Part shown: piece by piece, positions 34,705 to 56,159 of the stretch
Numbering within the stretch: the first letter of the stretch is position 1
Layout of the letters: every line of letters starts with the position of its first letter
DNA from: Tiliqua scincoides
Lineage: Eukaryota; Chordata; Lepidosauria; Squamata; Scincidae
Assembly: GCF_035046505.1 (NCBI RefSeq)
Contig: NC_089822.1
Location: forward strand, 107,959,307-108,023,306
Direction of reading: 5' to 3'
DNA: 64,000 nucleotides
Notes under the pieces: generated by a model
What the model was told of the DNA's origin: nothing
Database searches by the model: none
The model's input: only the letters and a program-made list of their open reading frames with translations
Program-made: the position numbers and the translations under genes

Positions 34705-34889
34705 TTAGGACACAATCCTAACCAAATGTCCAGCACTGGCATGGCTGTGCCAGTGGGGAATGTGCAGCATCCTACAGCTGTGGGGCAGTCACAGAAGCCT
34801 CGTCAAGGTAAGGCAATGTTTGTTCCCTTACCTCAAAGTTGCATTGCCCTTACCTCAGTCCTGGAAAGTTAGTTAAGATTGCGCCCTTA
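34705..34889. repeat. ~185-bp terminal-inverted-repeat element (CAATCCTAACCAA family)
   Basis: ACACAATCCTAACCAAATGT at the left and GGAAAGTTAGTTAAGATTGC at the right are inverted copies. Same family as 35484, 39529 and 62554. Confidence 0.7.
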
Positions 34890-34995
34890 GTTACACATAC
34901 TAGATTTTGTTCCAGTACTTCAACTCTTGTCTCAGCTTCTGACACTGAGTATTATTGCAAAGAAGACTGGCTTTTATATATAGTATTAAGAAGTA

Positions 34996-35001
34996 TTTAT
35001 T
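34996..35001 (-). terminator. AICDA: Probable AICDA poly(A) signal
   Basis: AATAAA on the - strand, the first canonical one downstream of the AICDA stop codon. Confidence 0.6.
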
Positions 35002-35047
35002 TACATAAATGAATAAGCAGCACAATACCAAGTTACATACAAAGGAA

Positions 35048-35055
35048 TTAATGCT
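35048..35055 (-). promoter_or_regulatory. AICDA: miR-155 8-mer target site (distal)
   Basis: On the AICDA strand it reads AGCATTAA, complementary to miR-155 bases 2-8 with A opposite base 1. It lies about 50 bases before the poly(A) signal. miR-155 repression of AICDA is established in mammals. Confidence 0.6.
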
Positions 35056-35483
35056 TAGCCTAGAAAATTTCATAGTCACTATGATTCTAAATTCTCCTTT
35101 CAGGAACTACAGTAATTAAACTCCGAAAAATGCTTTAAGTGGCAGGCAGAATTAATCCTCTTCCAACTATAGGTGAAGCAAACACAAACTGTGAAATACT
35201 CACATCACAGTACTCTATAATTTATAAATATTGTTGAATACTAAGTGCATATGTTAAATACAAAAATATCATTGGATGTTAAACAGAGTCAGAGATCAAA
35301 TATTTGATGAAACTGGTGATCTTTGATATCAAAATTCATAGAAAATAATATTTAGGAGGACTTTGGGAAGCATTTTGGCTGTGCTTCTGACAACCATCAA
35401 GTGGTGGGGCCACTGGCTTCACAGGTAACCTTGACATAGTGTTGACAGTTTTTTTCAAGTATGCAAAATAAGGTAGTAGAGTG

Positions 35484-35661
35484 AGGGCCCAATCGTATCC
35501 AATTTCCAGTGCCAGTGCAGCCAGGCCAATGGGGCATGCACTGCATCCTGTGGTGGGGAGGCAGTCACAGAGGCCTCCTTAAGGTTGGGAACATTTGTTC
35601 CTTTCGTTGGGGTTGCATTGCAGCTGCACTGATGTTGGAAAATTGAATAGGATTGGGCCAT
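35484..35661. repeat. ~180-bp terminal-inverted-repeat element inside the AICDA 3' UTR
   Basis: GGGCCCAATCGTATCCAATT at the left, AATTGAATAGGATTGGGCC at the right. Family as at 34705. Confidence 0.75.
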
Positions 35662-35964
35662 GAGTTGGCAGAGTTCTTGAACTGTATCTCTTCCATCTGT
35701 AGGGGTATGTGTGTGAGACAGAGAGAGGTGCTTTGAATTATCTCCTCATAAGAAAACTAGCACATCAGGGAGAAAGGTTTGGAATAGACCCCTGCCTACT
35801 ATGTTAATTACTACATGAAAAAGTTTTTCATATGTGGGAGCATTCACAAACATGGCTAATACGACGTTAGGTTGGCAAAGTTGGGTTTTGGCTGAGGACC
35901 TATGTTTATCAGAGGGCCCACCTGGCTGGTCTGATTCCTGAACCTTCAGTGCCATTGGTAGCAT

Positions 35965-35972
35965 TTAATGCT
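35965..35972 (-). promoter_or_regulatory. AICDA: miR-155 8-mer target site (proximal)
   Basis: Second AGCATTAA on the AICDA strand, preceded by T so that pairing extends to miR-155 base 9. Confidence 0.55.
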
Positions 35973-37059
35973 AGATGTTAGATCTAATGCAAGAGGCAGA
36001 GCAGGAGACATGAGAGGTCTAGTGCAACCTAGTGCCAAACACACCCTTGCAGACTGAACCAGCATGATCCACAATTCTGGCACCTTATTCTGTGTACTGT
36101 GCAGAATGGCTCTTGAGTGAGAAGTGATGAAGATCAGGCACTTTATGATTCAATAAGGAACTGAGCTGCCATCACTCCCAGGAGATATTCACCACATAGT
36201 TACACAATCATGGCTCTGATATACCCTACCATTCAGCTGTGGTTCCTATTCTACCCAGCCTATCTTTACCTTTCCTTCTTATCACTGTGATATGATGAGA
36301 CGTAGAAGGAAAGATTGCTAGGTTCTGTCACTTGGGAGGCAAAAAAAAACCCAGAATGCAATGCAAAACAAAGCATCCCACTCATCACTCCCAACAAGTG
36401 TATCAAACCTTTGGAGAGCATTTCAACCAACAATTACATTTGCCTGTGGCATGGATCCAGCTTAGATCCATGGCACATTGAACCCCCTGAAGCAGTTGTG
36501 TATCAGCACAAAGTCAATTCCAAATCAGCAGTGTTGGCCCATCTGGTGTAGTGGATCTCTGATTAAAACCTGTGTCTCAAGAGGCTTCACTGGTTCTATG
36601 TGCTGCTCATTGTGAAACATCAGGATTCAGATGGCACCCACCTCCTGTTCTATATAACGCCAGCATTTTCTGTGGACATTTTCTAAGCTAAGTGTCTAAA
36701 GTGAGAAACTCCAATGAAGTTGCTAAACTGTCAGACTCATTTTTCTCCAACTCTGACTGATAGCTCTTTGAATTGTCCATTTGTCTGTCCGCAATGACAG
36801 CAGTAATCATTAGGAACAAATGGCTTGGCTGACTTTTGCGGCCTACTCTGGCTCTGTCTCCCAACAAAGAACACAGAGGAAACTCTAGACAGTGTGCAAA
36901 TGAAGGTCCTGTGCTCAGAGGGTCCTTCTTACTGATTCTGAAAGACACGGTTTTCTCAGGCTGTGGATATTTATAGCAGTAGAGAAGGAAGGGCAGGAAC
37001 AAAGAGTTGAACACTCCACAATTGGTGTGCTTGTTGGTGTGCCATCCTCTCCCCCCGCT

Positions 37060-46288
<9,229 letters not shown>

Positions 46289-46560
46289 GACCGCACTGGA
46301 CTGATGTGGGAAACCTCTTTGAGTCACCAAGCTCCTAGCTGTGTCTAAGTAGCCCTCCAACTTGAGGTACAGAAATGAGAAGTGCTTGTGGGTGGGTGCC
46401 TCTCAACCAAGCTCTCAACGCCCCCTTAGGAGTCCGTTTGTCTGGGGTGGAGTTACACACTTCACCGGAGCTGTGGGCACTGATTCTAAAAAGATGCTCG
46501 ACTCTGATTGGCTGCTTCTCCCCCAATTTTAAAACTCCTTTCCCTCCTAAGAAAAACATA
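46289..46560 (-). promoter_or_regulatory. AICDA: AICDA 5' UTR and proximal promoter (approximate)
   Basis: Upstream of the ATG on the - strand: a CCAAT box in AGCCAATCAG at 46511-46507 and an AT-rich TTTTAAAA at 46533-46526. The 5' UTR is probably 100-200 bases. No CpG island, in keeping with a tissue-restricted gene. Confidence 0.5.
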
Positions 46561-46599
46561 TGAATTAAACTAAAATAAAGGTTGACATGAAAAATAGTT

Positions 46600-47630
46600 A
46601 TTGGTTATACCAGAAAGGCCAAGAACTGGGTTGCCTGGGTTTTACTTCCAGTATTCTTTTTCACTTGTTTCATGACTATTCTTGGGCCTCAGCTGATTTA
46701 TCAACCTGAGCTGTTCTTTGAAATTAGATAAAATAGGCAAATATTGGTTATGAACATGCATGTCAAGAGAAGCCATTGGGATCTAAGATGCCACAGGAGT
46801 AGCTAGCTCCAAGACAGTTTGTGACATGCTTTTCCAACCCACCCATGCTCCAGTCTTAAGTATGACTTTGTACCAGGTCTTATATTCGGATCTTACCTCT
46901 AATGTTACAGCCTTCAGATGATGTCCTTGTGGAGCACCACAAGGCTTCTCAAATTAAGTAGCCTGACGTTTCCCAGGTAGGCTCTCACAAATGGTGGTGA
47001 TGATGATGGTAAGTTTGTTATAAGGTCTCCAACCAGTGTCTGTGGATTCTTGCCTGATGTAGATCTGAAATATGATTCAGGTTATATCCATGACTCTTGC
47101 ACTGTTCGGCCTACTCAGGGCTTCGCACTGTAAGAACTCTCAGATTGGCTTTGGGTCCTTTTTTGGAGTTTGGATCAGGACTATAATTTTGGTTCTGCCC
47201 ATTTGCCCCAGACATTTTAGTTCCTAAACTTCGCCAAGCATGCCTTCTTAAAAATATCATGAGCACAAGAAAGGCCAATCATTGCCATAAAGTTTAGCAT
47301 TTAAAGTGGTGTTCAACAAACAACATATGTAATCTCAGTTAACTTCACAACAATCCTATAAGGTAGGTTAGTGTAATTGTTGCCATATTGCAGAACAGGG
47401 ACTGTAGCTTGCCTAAGGCTACCTTCACTGCTGAGGGGAGATTTCAAATCAGGGACTGCTGTGTTCACCACTCATCTGCTCAGCCACTATGCTGTACTAG
47501 CTCATGCCACAAGGTATAAAAAAGCTTGCATCTCTGATCCAAAAGCTTCTCCTCGTAGAACACAAAAATAAGCCCTGTGAATTAGTTTGCTGTGCAAATT
47601 ACAGCAGAGGTATTAATTCATGAATGATGT
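46600..47630. other. Intergenic DNA upstream of AICDA, nothing recognised
   Basis: No credible exon, repeat family or promoter seen. Distal AICDA control elements could lie here but the sequence does not show them. Confidence 0.4.
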
Positions 47631-47634
47631 AGGA

Positions 47635-47932
47635 CAGTGGTTCTCAAACTGTGGGATGCAACCCACAAGTGGGTCACGACCCCATTTTTGCCAGGTTGTG
47701 GGACCAGTGCAACCTGGAAGCTTCAAGGCATTCTGGGCCACGTTGTGCCCCAGAATACCTTATGGATTCCAGGTAGCGCCAACACATAACCCACTTTGTT
47801 GGCCGTGTCATGCCCCAGAATGCCCTGTGGCTTTGCATTCTAAAGTTTGACCTGGAAGCTGCAAATCATTCTGGAGCGCAACATGACCACTGCAACTGAC
47901 AAAGTGGATCGTAAAAAGTTTGAGAACCGCTA
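47635..47932. mobile_element. hAT-like non-autonomous element (298 bp)
   Basis: CAGTGGTTCTCAAACTGTGG at the left and AAAAAGTTTGAGAACCGCTA at the right; 15-16 base inverted ends. Confidence 0.75.
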
Positions 47933-48674
47933 ACTTAGGCCCATGACAGCTACATGACCACTTTCCCACATGTGCATCTGTTTGTTCTCTGAGGTGTTTA
48001 TCTGGCACTGTTCTGTGCATTTCTTTGCTTTCTGAGGCAGGGACACGTGAGAGGGCTTTTTCTGAAGTGACACCTGGATTGTGGGACAACCAATCGTTTG
48101 GAGAAGGGAAGGTAGGATGTATAATTGTCACACTTCAGTACCTTTATTGACATATTAAAAGTTTACAGGAATAAAAGCATGATGGATGTATAATTGTATA
48201 AATGAAGAAATGAAGCATGGGTAGGGGTGTTTGAAAATGTTTTTATTTGCTTGCAGATTTTGTGGTTTGAAAGGCAGAAAATTTTGTTGTATGTTTTTAT
48301 TCCAAATTCTCATTCCAAGTTCTCATTTTTATTAATTTTAAGCACTATAAAGGTGTACTACGTTGGTGATATAGTGTCAGCAGATGCAGCCACAATATTG
48401 TTTCTATCTGAAATGTAATCTATTTTAATTTCTGGAAAATATCTTAAACACCAAAATGCAGTGTTTTGTGTTTATATGTGTTTCCAACAACAACAACAAC
48501 AAAAACACCTCTAAGTATGGACATTTAACAGTATCTTGAAAAGACTGATACATGCATGTTTACATCAAGTGATGATTGCAACATCAAGGAATGACTTGCA
48601 CATATGAATGAACCATTGTAGGTATAATACTGCAGACAGAGATTTAGTTTTGCCTCAGCTTTACCGTTGAATCA

Positions 48675-49235
48675 GAGCCCAATCCTGAGCTGCCCCGGGC
48701 TGCGGTGGCACCGAAAATTGCTGCTGCACACATCCTGCAGCATATCCTGCACGCATAAGGCAGCCACCAGCGGCACCTCAGGAAAAGGGGACTTTTGTCC
48801 CCTTCCCCCAGGTAGAGGGAATAGCCGCACAATGGTAAAAAGCCTGGTAAAATGGTAAAAGCCTTCGTGTCAGGTGGCGAGCCCAACACGGAGGTTCAGG
48901 ATCCCTGGAGCATCACTCCACCAGTCCCTCCTCCCTCCCTCCCCGCTCCCTCCCCCAGCATGCCCCCACCCTGTCCCCACCTCCCACCTCCCTGTCATGC
49001 CTCCTCCCCCTCTCTCTGCCCTCCACCTGCCTCCCCACTCCCCGAATGCCTCCTCCCCATCTCCCCCCACTACCCCGCTTTTCTCTCCACTGCTTGTTAA
49101 TCCATGCAACCGCCAAGCAGCGAGGCTTGGCGCCCTCCCAGTGCTAGCCCAGTATCAGCCATCGCTGGGCTAGCATGGGTGCTCACCTGGTGTTAGGGCT
49201 CACCAGTGGTAAGCCGGCGTGCGGAGCTCAGGGTT
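48675..49235. repeat. CCCAATCCTGAGC composite element with pyrimidine-rich core
   Basis: Left side GAGCCCAATCCTGAGCTGCC, later GGGACTTTTGTCCCCTTCCC, a 150-base C/T-rich stretch (about 48925-49085) and a right part with GCTAGCCCAGTATC...GCTGGGCTAGC. Related to 51780-52215 and 53488-53992. Confidence 0.6.
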
Positions 49236-49381
49236 GAACTCTCTGTTCTCACACACACGCTCACACTCAGCTACTAAACAAGGACAGAGCAAATGGTTCA
49301 GTTGGCTACTAAAGCAGGACAGAACAATGATCTATGTATGTGTGAATCAGGCCTGAACCAGTGCTGCGCATTGCCTGAACA

Positions 49382-49620
49382 TAGCCATTTTCAGCCTTTT
49401 TTCATCTCACTACACACTGAGAAAGTGCTAAAATTGTCAAGGCGCACTGTCAGTTTTTTTTTTTCAAATTGACAAGGCACAATGCACTACCAGGCAGGGG
49501 CTCACATCCCCCAATGGTCCCACTAATATATGAGCTTCCCCCAAACTCCCACAGCACACCTGCAGACCATTTGCAGCACACCAGTGCACTGTACTGTAGC
49601 ACCGTGGTTGAAAATTGCTG
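49382..49620. repeat. hAT-like element, GGCACACTGACAAGGC subfamily
   Basis: TAGCCATTTTCAGCCTTTTT to CACCGTGGTTGAAAATTGCT. Confidence 0.65.
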
Positions 49621-50601
49621 CCTTAACACATCCTTTGAACCATCTGTTCTTGCAGAATGCTGTGCTGCCTGGAAGATGAGATAAAAGGGCTGGGGTAAAT
49701 ATCTGAAAATTAAATTGCCTGTGAAGCATCTGGGGGTGGGATGTTGCCTGTTTTAATCAACAGGAAGTGGTGCTATCTGGTTGTATAGATATAAATAACT
49801 GTTTGCTTTCCACTCATCTTCTTGCTCAGATGAAGTCCCATTTTGAATTGCGCGCGGTCAGCTTCAGTTGGCCATTTTTTTTTTCTCTAGCCGCATGTGA
49901 ATATTCATTTCCTTTCCCCCAAAGTGAAAACCTCAGAGCTAAACTTTCTCTGCCTGCCCAAGGCAGTCACTGAAACTACTGCATAGCTATCCTCTGTGGT
50001 CTGATTGTTGCACTATGTTTTGTATGTCACTGTAGATCTACACTGATTTCTTTCATTTACAGTATTTTTCAAATTTATATCCTTCCCATTCTGGCTGAAC
50101 GTGAGTACTCAAGATAGCCAGTGTAATCATGATAAGTCATCAAATGCCCCAATTTCAATGATAAAATGACAAAACAGCAGCAAAAAGCTGGTCAACCCCA
50201 AGGGGATTGAAGGGAATATCTCTTTTTTATTTCTAAAAGCCACAAGCATATGTGCCTGGTTAATTTCACGGGGAGCACAGAGAGAAAATATTCCATCTCT
50301 CACCCTTGTCACCCTTACTTCCAAAGCCCACAGCATTCACAGAATCAAGCCCCACTGGGTGACAAAAGTTCACCTGGATTCCAGCTACTTTTTCAGCCAG
50401 CGCAAAATGCTGATTTTCATCTTTAACCCAGGTTAAATTCACAAGTTCTGGATGTTCCTCCAGAACTTGCATAATATGTCCCTGCTTCTCCCTGCAGTAT
50501 ATGGGCTGCCATATTCTGTATTCAGATACCCAAGTATAGTACCCAATACATATCTGTGGGCAAGTGCAAATGGAGGTAAAATATGGTGTGTGACCCTAAA
50601 G

Positions 50602-50920
50602 TACTGGTGTGTGTCACTTAACAACCTTCCACTTAATGACAGACTGCATATACAACAGTGATCAAAGTACAACAAAGAGGCTCTTAGTGAGGCAGTCAGG
50701 TCTCCCATAGCCTGCAGCAGAGTGTCTGTTTACACAACAAAGAGGTTCTTAACGCAAAGATCTATCTGCAGTAGCCTGTGCAGCCAGCTAGTGTCTGGCA
50801 GGGAATGTCTGTTTTCACAACAAAGGCATTAGCCTGGACTAAATGTTCACTTAATGACCTAACTGCATAACAGCAGGGATCGAAGAACATATCCCCATTG
50901 TTAAGTAACGCACACCTGTA
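50602..50920. mobile_element. Tc1/mariner-like non-autonomous element
   Basis: TACTGGTGTGTGTCACTTAA at the left and TTAAGTAACGCACACCTGTA at the right, TA at both ends. Internal CACAACAAAGAGG blocks are repeated. Confidence 0.7.
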
Positions 50921-51779
50921 CTCAGAAGGAAGGTGCTATTACTGTATACTCTGCTCTTAGCAGTCGCTTCGAGTCTGACCCTGAGAGGGCCAGTCTTAGG
51001 AGCTGCGGAGCCCAATTGGAAACATTTTTTGCAGGGCCCAGGTTCACAGCCAAGGTCTGTAAAATCTTAGGGATATAAAATGATAATAATTTTGACTTTA
51101 TAGAGACATTATCTCTTTATGGTAGAATGGAGAGCAATCAAAATGTGTGCTTGAAAAGTGCATGTGAGTTAATGGACCAAATGGATCTACGCACATTTTA
51201 ATATAAAATTGCATACATGTAAATTACATAATTCAAGTACAGCAAAAAAAATTTAAATGGTAAATGATGTAAACACACACAACCGAGTTGTTAAGAATGC
51301 AGAAGAAAATTAAAATCATTGGTGTTCTCTGTAAAACCTGCAATGTGGTGTTAGATATCCATTGCAATGTTATATTTGACAAGACTGTAGTAGAGTACAG
51401 TGCACAGGGGCACCTTAGCAGTGGGGCCCAATTGGGAGCAATTGATCCAATTGAATTAAAGCAGCCTGTGCCCGGAGGAGTGGAAAGTCAGATCCCACTG
51501 AGCTGGAACCTGAGCTCCTAAAGGAGCAAGCTCCCCCAGCGCCAGAACTTGGCACTGAGCCTGCTCCTCAGTGCTGGCAACAGGCCAGGAGAAGTGTGTG
51601 AAGGAGGAGTGTGAGCCTCTGGGCCAGAAGACTGACTACCCCTTTAAATCTCTCTGCTCTACAGGCTAGGAGGGAAACTCTGGGCCTGGGGATATTTAAG
51701 ACTGTGCATTCCTTCTCTGGCCATTGTTGGAACAAGATGCTCTTTCACTTCCATCCCTGCTGCTCCTGCTCTTCCTCAC

Positions 51780-52215
51780 TCAGAGCCCAATCCTGAGCTC
51801 TGCGTGCCGGTTTACCACCGGTGCACACTGTTCCAAAGGTGCCATAAGGCATGTTTACAAGGTTTAACGCCAGCCCAGTACTGGAGCTAGTGCAGCTAGC
51901 CCAGTCGACGCTGGGCTAGCACCAGTGGAAAGCTGGTGCTCCCTGCTCAGTGGTCGCCCAAACCACCAGGCGGCAGAGAGGTAGGTGGGGGCATAGAGGG
52001 AGGCAGGGAAGAGGCATTCCTGAGCGGGGGAGGTGGGGGAGGGTGGGGAGGAGGCATTCCAGGGGAGGGAGCGGGGTGGGAAGAGGTCGGGACTGATGGG
52101 GCTCAGATCCACTGGATCCTGAGCCCTGTGTTGGGCTGTGTGATGTGACACAGAACTCTGATTCTGCAGCAGCTCCAGAGCTGCCATAGAATTGCAGGGC
52201 TACTTCTTTTACTTG
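51780..52215. repeat. CCCAATCCTGAGC composite element with purine-rich core
   Basis: AGAGCCCAATCCTGAGCTCT at the left, GCTAGCCCAGTCGACGCTGGGCTAGC-type inverted core, and a G/A-rich stretch at about 51960-52090. Opposite strand bias to 48.9 kb. Confidence 0.55.
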
Positions 52216-52227
52216 GGGGAAGGGGAT

Positions 52228-52400
52228 AAGAACATAAGAACAGCCCCACTGCATCAGGCCATAGGCCCATCTAGTCCAGCTTCCTGTATCTCACAGCGGC
52301 CCACTGTGATGTCCCCTTCTCTGGACATCACTGTGATGTCCAGAGAGAGTCCCCTTCTCTCATGGAGGCGGCGGTAGCTGCCTGGGGCACACTGGATGCT
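52228..52400 (+). repeat. Dispersed reptile repeat of the CATCAGGCCATAGGCCCATC type
   Basis: AAGAACATAAGAACAGCCCC, CATCAGGCCATAGGCCCATC and CTAGTCCAGCTTCCTGTATC form a widely seen sauropsid repeat, probably a LINE fragment. It contains a short internal inverted duplication around GGACATCACTGTGATGTCC. Confidence 0.6.
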
Positions 52401-53487
52401 GTGGTAGGTATTTTTGGCGCTGTGGCAGCCCTGTGCTCTCTGCATCTCAGGACTGGGCTGCCTCTCCTCACTCTGGAAGACAGAGCAGGACAAGAGGCCT
52501 GATTCCTTACCGGTTGCCACTATTGTATACTTTAAAGTACAAGGGTTGATTCAAATGGTGGTTTTAAACTCAAACCATCCTGTGCACTAATTGACATGAG
52601 CAGTGCTCACATCCTTGGCCCCTCCCTTTGCTTCCAACTCTAACATGATTTTTTTTAAAAGCCAACCATTTCATTCTAGAAGTATACACAACATACCGGC
52701 AGAAATGCACATAAATACACCAAATTTATGGTTAAAATCTATAAATTGTTAAAAAAAAAAAATCTCTGGAATGTTAACACATGGAATAAATTTATGGTCT
52801 GCCAAGGACTATTGCAAAAACCAGACATGGTACAGATGTATTAATTGAAGTTTAATGAAAAATGTATTTTAAAGGGTCTGAGTATAAAACAATATTAACA
52901 CTGACACTTCATAATTAGAATCAATATTCATGCAGAAAGCAGATTAAACTTCACAGTCTCTTTGAAATGAACAAAGAATAGAATTTTTAAAAACAGGGGA
53001 AGAAACTAGGTCAGCAGTACCCATCTAGCTACATTATAATGAAATGCATATAAATGGCAAAATTAAATAGGCACAATATAATAAAAATTAATACTTAGAC
53101 CAGTGTGGTCCAACACACTGCCTGTTTGGCCCTTTGTGGTGGACCCCAAAAGCCCTGCTGCAGCCCCCACCCACCACTCCTCCTGCTTTCAATCTCCCAG
53201 CCACACCATTCCAGCTTCTGGAGAAGGAGAAACTGGAACAGCATGTCCGGGAGATTTTAAAAAAACAACCCACAGCACCTACCACCATCTCCAACTTCCT
53301 TCCAACCGAACCTGCCGAGTGCCCCTTTAAATCTGGCATCCAAGTCTCAGCAGCTCAAAACCCAGAAGGAATTGGTGATGACTTCATTACATCACCATCA
53401 ATTACTTCAGAGTCTGTACATTTGGGAGGGTCACGCCAGGGTTGCGTGGTCCCCCCAGCTGCCAGAAAGAGGACTACCCTGACTTAT

Positions 53488-53992
53488 AGCCCAATCCTAT
53501 ACTTGCCGGTGCCCGCTGGAGAAGTGGCACTGAAACGGCTACCACTATATCCAATAGGTGCCAGGAAGTCGCTGGGAGTCTCCTTAGGGGAAGGAGACTT
53601 TTGTCCCGCACCCTGAGGAAAGTCCTGGCCCCGCCAATGGTTCTCCGCACATCTGCATTGGCTATTTTGCCAGTGCAGACACGAGAGCTTCCGTATTGGG
53701 CTGACATGGAATTCAGAATCGGTCTCACCCCCTCCCACCCTGGTTCCTGTCCCACCTTGCCCTTATTCCACCCCAACCCCCCAGAGGCCACCACACTACC
53801 CCAATGGTTTCATTTACCCCCAGCAGTGGTGCATTCACCTCTTGCCAGTACTGGGCTTGACTCCGGCCTAGTACTGGACTAGCTCCGGCCCAGCGCCAGC
53901 ACCCCATACTCTCCAGGTGCCGTAAATGTGCTTTACAGCACCCAGCATCAGTGCTAGCACTGATAGGAGACTATGGGATTGGGCCCTCAAAG
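53488..53992. repeat. CCCAATCCTATACTTG composite element
   Basis: AGCCCAATCCTATACTTGCC on the left and CTATGGGATTGGGCCCTC on the right. Its left half matches the hairpin core at 33.9 kb. Confidence 0.65.
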
Positions 53993-54537
53993 AATTCTTT
54001 GATTCTATGAGGATTAAATACAATGGCACACATATGTATTTTATTCTTGGATGTTGTACCCTCTGACCCTCCAGAAGCCCATTCTTCTCACAATACATTC
54101 CCAATTCACCTCAGTCAAGGCCCATCACCCCAATGTCCGCCTATTAGATGGTCCTTACTCAGCCTGCCATTTTAGATTTCAGTGGTAGGTGTGTGAGTGT
54201 AAGGAAATTACAAGGGATGAGATTCAGCAACATCCTGATCTCCAATCTTGTGTGTTTTCATTGCAAAACATCAGAGCATCAGCTGTGATTTTGAAATACA
54301 TACCAACCAGTAACCATAGCAGTGTTATGAACACAGAATTACACATTTAACACTACGTCTGTATTTATGTCAGATGGATGGATAGCATGGATAGCCAGAG
54401 AGCTGACCACTGGCCAGAGACAGAGGTGGCCTTGAGGTATAATCAAATGTCATCTAAAATATAAGCCACCCTAAAAGACATCCTTGGCCTCCATGCACCC
54501 TGCCGTGCTCCAGTCCTCAACCCTTCATTCCTCCCTT

Positions 54538-55017
54538 GTTTTGTTGGCATCCTTCAGTCTCAGAAGACTATGGTATCGCGCTCTGAATAGTGGTTCTGTC
54601 CTCTCCAGTGCGCGAAGCCTGGGTAAAGTTGGTATGGAGGATAAGCTGTTACCCATGCAGCAAATCCCACCTCTCCACATCGCTGAAATGGTCCAATGGA
54701 AAGGCAGAAGCCAATACGGTTGGTTCCAGCGGCGTCGCAGGAGTTGCCAGAACGTGACTGTGTTCAGCCATGAACTGCCTCAGGGACTCTGACTCTGGAT
54801 TTTGCCTCGAGGTTGACTCCTGAAGCCTTTTGCATAACTGGATGTAGCCACAAGGCAGTGGAGGTTTGGGATCAGAGTTTTCCTTCTCTCAGTTGAGCTG
54901 CCTTCCCAGGCTAACAAGTCCCATCTACCTGTTTAGTCTGTTTAGGCTATTTAGTCGCCTCTTACGACAAGTACAGCCAAACTGAGGGCCTATTCTTACC
55001 CCCCAGCCCCCAGGGGA
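54538..55017 (+). mobile_element. 5'-type segment of the LINE family seen at 56.1-59.1 kb
   Basis: Opens with about 55 bases (TTGGCATCCTTCAGTCTCAG...) that are the reverse complement of the family's 3' end. It continues through AGTGCGCGAAGCCTGGGTAA and TTGACTCCTGAAGCCTTTTG; the part from about 54800 recurs at 56190-56520. Non-coding. Confidence 0.65.
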
Positions 55018-55604
55018 GATACTTTGTACTCCACTTCCAAGCACAGAGCTGTCTGCCCTCAAAATTATGCTGCTTATTCATCACTGGGGAGAATATTCTT
55101 TGGGCCCTGGTCTACCAATAGGGGGGGAGAAGGGGCAATCAAAAGCTGCATGTCCTTGCTGCAGCACAAGTGTGGGGGAGGATGTGGTTTGCGCGGGATG
55201 CAGCCTGCTGCCTTACCAGTAGATGGCTTAGAAGCTGCATCAGTTCTTTGCAAAACAGCAATGCAAACCAGAAAAACTTGACGGGTGGATTTTCACCTAG
55301 GGGCTACTGATCTGTGGTAGAGCATGCGTGTTGCATGTCAAATGGCTCAGTTTCAACCACTTTGCAGTTAAATTACAATTAAAAAAGAATTTTAGGTAGG
55401 CATGAGAACCTGTTGGGAGCAGACAATATAGTAAGTAGACAATACACTGCAGACAAGACAGATCAATGGCCTGGCTTGATATAAAGCTGTTTTGTATGTG
55501 GCTAGATGTCACACCTCTCCCCTTCTGGAATGCAACACTTGCATTCATTTTAGTAGGGCTTGTGCCTTTCCCAGTGAATTATTGTGTGCCAGACAGTCAG
55601 ATTT

Positions 55605-55780
55605 GCCCATCATCATCATCATCATCATATACCACTTTTCAACAAAAATGTTCACAAAGCAATTTATAGAGAAAATCAAATAACTAAATAGCTCCCTGTC
55701 CCACAAGGGCTCCAGAAAAGATGCAAAACACTAGCACATAGGCTCTGCCTGTGTGATCTGTAATTTGCATAAAATGGAGT
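55605..55780 (-). repeat. SINE/LINE 3' tail with (ATC)n microsatellite
   Basis: (CAT)n at 55609-55628 followed by ACCACTTTTCAACAAAAATG and AGCTCCCTGTCCCACAAGGG, the tail block of a common squamate repeat in reverse orientation. Confidence 0.6.
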
Positions 55781-56159
55781 GAGAAAATCATGGGACCAGA
55801 CTGCTGGTACATGTGTAGGCGCTATGCAGAAGAGCTGATTGACATGTATCGCTTAGAGGTGGGACCAGTAGAAGTGATCCTAGTCCCACTTTCATATGTT
55901 GATTGGGTTGCCACTTTTAGTTCTCTGCACTGGTGAGTCAGCAGCCTCCTGTCAATTTTGACCCATTGCTGGCCTTAATGGTGATGAGCACAAGCAAGCA
56001 CCTGCAGAAATGACATTTGCTATATAATACCTACAAGCAAAAAAACAACTCTTGAAAACATTTTACTTACAGCATTAGATACTGGAGAGCTATTTGCTAT
56101 TATTTCTAACTAAAATCTCTTAATGGTAATATAATTAATGGAATCTTATAGGAATCTTC

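Larger units (their letters stand above)
34980..37059 (-). other. AICDA: AICDA 3' UTR (probable)
   Basis: The first canonical AATAAA on the - strand after the AICDA stop is at 35001-34996, giving a 3' UTR of about 2.06 kb, close to the roughly 2-kb 3' UTR known in mammals. It contains two miR-155 8-mers and one inserted ~180-bp element (35484-35661). The 3' end is inferred. Confidence 0.65.
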
